Positions 60,285 to 64,000 of a stretch of 64,000 nucleotides of DNA are shown here, piece after piece. The DNA is from Vitis vinifera. Its lineage: Eukaryota; Streptophyta; Magnoliopsida; Vitales; Vitaceae. Position 1 is the stretch's first letter, and each line of letters begins with the position of its first letter. The notes under the pieces were generated by a model. That model was not told the DNA's origin and ran no database searches. It saw only the letters and a program-made list of their open reading frames with translations. The position numbers and the translations under genes are program-made. The stretch is taken from the NCBI RefSeq assembly GCF_030704535.1, contig NC_081813.1, positions 4,859,001 to 4,923,000 of the forward strand, read 5' to 3'.

Positions 60285-61966
60285 GTGAGTAACAATAAAA
60301 GAGCAAATTTGAATATAAGTTTAGCAAAGTGGTTAAATTTATTTATTTATTTATTCCATAAAAGGGTTATTTTGACCAAAAATCTTGAACTTGTATTCAA
60401 ACTTTTAAAACAAGAAAATACTATACCTTCGATAAGCTAATCCTAAAAAATAAATCCTTAAAAACTTATTATAAAAATAAATTATTTATAAAAATAAGAT
60501 TTAAGGTTTTATTTTTTGATGTATTTTGAAAACCAATTTTAAAAATAATTTTTAAGAGTTGTTAACTGTTTTATAATATTTTGTAAAATAAAGATTTGAT
60601 CGGAAACTTAAATTTTTTTTACCAAAATTTCTATGTATTTAAATATTTTTTAAAATTAATTTTTTATCTATAATGCTTTATTTTAAATTATTTTTTATAT
60701 TTATATAATTATTTTTTAAAATAATCATTTACAAAATAAGTGAAAATAATTAAAAATATATTCTTAATTTTTTTTAACATAAAATTATTTTTTATTTTAT
60801 AATTATCGAACATATTTTTTCTTGATGAGAAATAAATCAAGAGCTTTTTTTTTTTTTTTTTTTACAAAGAATTTTGTTATTGGAAACGACGTCGTTATAC
60901 GAGCTGCCCTTTTTTTCACTCACCTGTCCCTTTCCTTGAACAGTCTCTCTTGGTTTGCGTTTGAGCTGCGGCAATTTGTTCAACAAAATCCAAAAGCCCC
61001 ATTTTCCTGAGGTGGTGATTTCATGGGAATCCAATTCTCACCGTCTATTCAAATCGCCAGTCCGCATGTGATGTGTAAAAGCACCTCCTCTTCACCCCCA
61101 TTTTCTCTTTCTCTATTTCCCCAAACACGCTGTAACATTTTCTCTCCCCATCTTCATTTTCCAATCCTTTCTCGTGATTTCGAATTCCAGAAAATATGTT
61201 TAATTGTTGTCCCTGACGCAGTTGTTTTTCCTCATATGATTAAAGCGTAATTCTCGGAGATTCCAAACCAGCCAGATTGCCAGTGATGGAATCTTCTTTT
61301 TTTCAAAAATAATGCATGAAAATCTGGAGAGAAAGTGACTGGACAGAGAAAGATAGCTTTTTTATTTGTTTTTAACCCCTTTTCTTCACAAATCTAAATC
61401 TGGGGTTTTCTGGGTCTTCACTTGAGAATGGGAGTGGTTTCTATAAGTATCAATCTGGCTTTTTTTTTTTCTTGAGTATTGTATTGCTTGAAAAGAGAGA
61501 GAGAGAATGGGGCGGGATCATATATAATAATGAAGTCATATACAGTAAAGGATTAAAATGAATAATATATGGGCGCCTGATTTGGTCGTTTCTGGACACA
61601 GAAAGATTCTCATCTATCCCTACGTTTACTGGATGTAAAACCCATTTTGTCAACGTCAATAAATGCAAAAGGAAGCCACCAAAAGGGCTTTGTCTTTTCC
61701 GTTTTATTTTCCTTTTTTCCTTTTTTCCTTATTTTACCTTCAGGGGCGAGTCCTTTATAAGAAATGAAAATCTCATGCCAATCTATTACTGTGGGGTTGT
61801 TGAGCATGCTTTGTCTCTGATTGGTGTGCTGCCGCCATACCTTTTATCTTTAGTGTGCTTTATCAATTTTTGCTAAGTTTCAAAGATTTTGGGAGTTTGG
61901 GGCATTTGTGGTAGGCGGGTGAGGCATTTGGGCGTGCGTTCTGTGGCCTGTTTGGTGAAGGGCAAG
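60285..61966 (+). promoter_or_regulatory. Upstream region and probable 5' leader of VAS1
   Basis: The AT-rich part to 60830 holds nothing recognised. From about 60850 base composition shifts to CT-rich and mixed sequence typical of a plant promoter/leader. No ATG-initiated frame before 61967 resembles a known protein. The transcription start cannot be placed from sequence alone. Confidence 0.45.
60885..60896. promoter_or_regulatory. Perfect palindrome with an ACGT core
   Basis: AACGACGTCGTT, a 12-bp perfect palindrome about 1.07 kb upstream of the VAS1 ATG. It contains the ACGT core bound by plant bZIP factors, and AAACGACGTCGTT-type palindromes recur near plant promoters. Function here is inferred. 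Confidence 0.45.
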
Positions 61967-64000
61967 ATGAGTTCCTATGGGATGCTTGCTAGGAGGGTTG
62001 TGGAGACAGAGACACCAGTGATGGTTCAGGTATTGAAATTTGAGTCTCCTTGCAGTTATCCACAGCTGGATTTCTTTTGTTCTTTTTCTTTTAGTTTCTT
62101 CACGGTTTTCATGGTGGCTTTTCTCTAGATTGTATTGGGGAAATGGTTCGATTTTGTTTAACTGAAAAAAAAGGTGTATGAAAGGTTTTGTAATTTGTTT
62201 GCTGTTTCTTTGGGTGGAGCGTCTTGATGATAAAAGTGGGATTGTGGGGCTGTGTTTGCAGATACAGGAATTGATCAGAGGTGCTGGGGATGCTATGTCA
62301 CTGGCTCAGGTTTGTTTCCATTCTCAATTGTCGTTTCAATTGTCTCAATTGTGAGGGTTGGAAATGAGAGTGGGTTTCATCCATCCTTTGGTATTCAACC
62401 ATAACTAGGGTTTTTATTTTGCCCATTGGCAGAGAATTTTATATCCTCTGCATGAATATTATTGTCTGATGTTGGACAACTTGGATATAATTGGTTCCGT
62501 ACTTTTGACTGCATAAGGGAAAAAGGAAATGTATAAGTTAAAAACGATGAGGAAGATACATTTGGGATTTCATTTCCATAAACTGTATTGCAAAGCTTCC
62601 TTACTTATTTTTTTGAGAAGTTTGTAAACTAGTCATTGATGTTATCATTTCTATTAATTGGTTAGGGGAAATGAAAGATCAGAAAACAACATATCCTTAA
62701 AATTATTTTACTGATATTTTCATTTTAAAAGTTAAAAGCCCCTAGCTGAGGAGTTGGGGTTGGTATTGAACTAAATACACCCTTAAGGCGGAGCCAGGAA
62801 ATGGCTTGAGGGGGGCAGCATCTAACTATTTATATCAAGGGGCAAAAGTGAATAAAAAGCATCTGTAGTCCAGTGGTGACAAAGGAACTTTTTACCTATT
62901 CATGAGAAAGGGTTCAAATCCCCTCCTGGGCATGCATTGGTTCCTCCCCTGATTAGGTCACATTACACCCATTTTCTGAATTGTTTGTTTGCCTTTTCAG
63001 CCAAAAAGAAAAGAAGAGAAAAAAATAAATAACTAAACAGCCAAATATCTGAGCTTACAACACTCAACTTGTTCCCTGGATGCCCATCTGAGTATTAGCC
63101 CAAGTTTTAAAAAATCATGATAGAAACCCGATTCAGCCAAATATCTGAGCTTACAACACCTTGTTCCTAATTCCCTAGATGCCCATCCGAGTATTAGCCC
63201 AAGTTTAGAACAATCATGATGATGAGCAAGAACAAGTATCATTGTTGAACAAAACAAATAGATGTGTGATGGGTCAGGGAAGAGAAGTGATTGAGACACT
63301 CATGGACCTAAAAGCCCATAATTAGCTACAGGGTCTTGTATGTTGTCTAATTCATATTGGACTGACTGCTTCAAATCTTTTAGTTGATTATTGATATGAG
63401 GTTAATTTCTTCAAGTTTATTATTCATTCTACAATGAGATTATTATTGTTTTTACATTTAAAATACATAAAATATGCCCTTTTTTTGCCTCTAGTTTTTA
63501 GCGAGTGTTCTGGCTCAACAGCCACATGGTTATATGTGGTTCTGCAGTTCAAAATCTGGAACCTCACTTTGTGGGACCTTTTCAATCCATTCCACCTCAC
63601 AGTACCCCCTTGAAATTTAAAATATCAAGGTTCTTAAGTCTTAAAATTTAATACCATAATTTACGTGGTATGTTGAATATTGACTTTATGTCGAATGGAT
63701 GATTAATTGTAGAGGATTTTGGCTTTAAGCTAGTATACCTATATTTATAAACTCTGCCGTAGGAGTGTCCACCAAAATGCATGTTCAGTTCAGGACTTGA
63801 ACCCATTCATCAATCCGAGTGTGTTTGTTTCATTATTATTGCTTTTACATTACTTTGACTGTAATTTGATGTTCTTTTCTATCCCTTGGTTGCATTTAAC
63901 ATGGGACTTGTAGCATTCCTTGAAGATTTATTTTCTAACTATCTGATTCATTTCTAGGGGGTAGTTTATTGGCAACCACCCAAGCAAGCATTGGAGAAAG
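61967..64000 (+). CDS. VAS1: PLP-dependent aromatic aminotransferase VAS1/ISS1, 5' part
   Basis: The first three exons are visible: 61967-62029, 62262-62309 and 63958 to beyond 64000. They encode MSSYGMLARRVVETETPVMV-Q, IQELIRGAGDAMSLAQ and GVVYWQPPKQALEK. This matches the N-terminus of Arabidopsis VAS1/ISS1 (At1g80360), a class I/II aminotransferase. It moves the amino group between methionine and indole-3-pyruvate or phenylpyruvate, linking ethylene and auxin supply. Splice sites are GT-AG and phase 0. The catalytic lysine and PLP-binding parts lie beyond the window. The start is the first good ATG; the frame opens further upstream only at a TTG. Intron 2 (1.65 kb) contains a SINE-like insert and a tandem repeat. 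Confidence 0.9.
62862..63030 (+). mobile_element. tRNA-derived SINE-like insert in VAS1 intron 2
   Basis: A Pol III A-box-like TAGTCCAGTGG (62866-62876) and a B box GGTTCAAATCC (62911-62921) lie 34 bases apart. They are followed by a unique body and an A/G-rich tail (AAAAAGAAAAGAAGAGAAAA at about 63002). The tRNA fold is not kept, so it is not a tRNA gene. No target duplication was identified with certainty. Confidence 0.5.
63038..63215 (+). repeat. 96-bp tandem duplication in VAS1 intron 2
   Basis: CAGCCAAATATCTGAGCTTA starts at 63038 and 63134; both units contain GAGTATTAGCCCAAGTTT. It follows directly on the tail of the SINE-like insert. Confidence 0.9.

Noticed and set aside
61889-61966. 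Upstream in-frame extension of VAS1
   Set aside because: Starts at TTG; the ATG at 61967 matches the length and sequence of the family N-terminus.
62862-62945. Functional tRNA gene
   Set aside because: A and B boxes are present, but cloverleaf stems and a plausible anticodon arm are not.
1-64000. CRISPR array, bacterial operon or organelle insertion
   Set aside because: No regularly spaced identical repeats, no prokaryotic gene organisation, and genes have spliceosomal introns throughout.

Overview
The window looks like nuclear DNA of a woody eudicot, and grapevine (Vitis) is my best guess. This rests on intron-rich genes with GT-AG splice sites, AT-rich intergenic DNA, an RPS5-type CC-NBS-LRR gene and several plant transposon families (Ty1/copia, hAT, MITEs, a SINE-like insert). 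The species is inferred; no database search was possible.

Layout. 1-3.4 kb: unassigned DNA, a deletion-derived hAT element with a BED-finger ORF, and a MITE-like element. 3.6-7.6 kb (minus): complete 12-exon glycerate kinase gene (GLYK). 8.6-9.6 kb: a chimera of a duplicated PIG-M gene tail fused to a decayed F-box/kelch fragment. 10.8-13.6 kb (minus): intact CC-NBS-LRR gene. 17.6-21.4 kb (minus): its tandem duplicate, destroyed by a hAT-like insertion and a nonsense codon. 25.3-28.2 kb (minus): PIG-M, the GPI mannosyltransferase I. 30.2-37.6 kb (minus): 11-exon A2-type cyclin, with an inferred 5' leader exon near 40.3 kb. 42.2-58.75 kb: a tandem 4.7-kb segmental duplication built on an old copia remnant; its first copy was later split by a complete 6.9-kb copia element (44288-51160, minus) with matching LTRs, PBS, PPT and target-site duplication. 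59.4-60.3 kb: two small tandem arrays. 61.97 kb to the end (plus): first three exons of a VAS1/ISS1-type aromatic aminotransferase, which runs off the window.

The host genes do separate jobs: photorespiration, GPI-anchor synthesis, cell cycle, Trp/auxin-ethylene metabolism and immunity. They are not an operon-like system. GLYK, CYCA2 and VAS1 occur in the same order as Arabidopsis At1g80380, At1g80370 and At1g80360, so the backbone is an ancestral gene block. The NLR pair, PIG-M and most transposons lie between its members. I found no convincing previously undescribed biological system. The most unusual structures are the PIG-M/kelch chimera, the GC-rich repeat in the copia leader, the copia gag-pol that decayed only by nonsense codons, and a proline/serine-rich coding-like frame just upstream of PIG-M.
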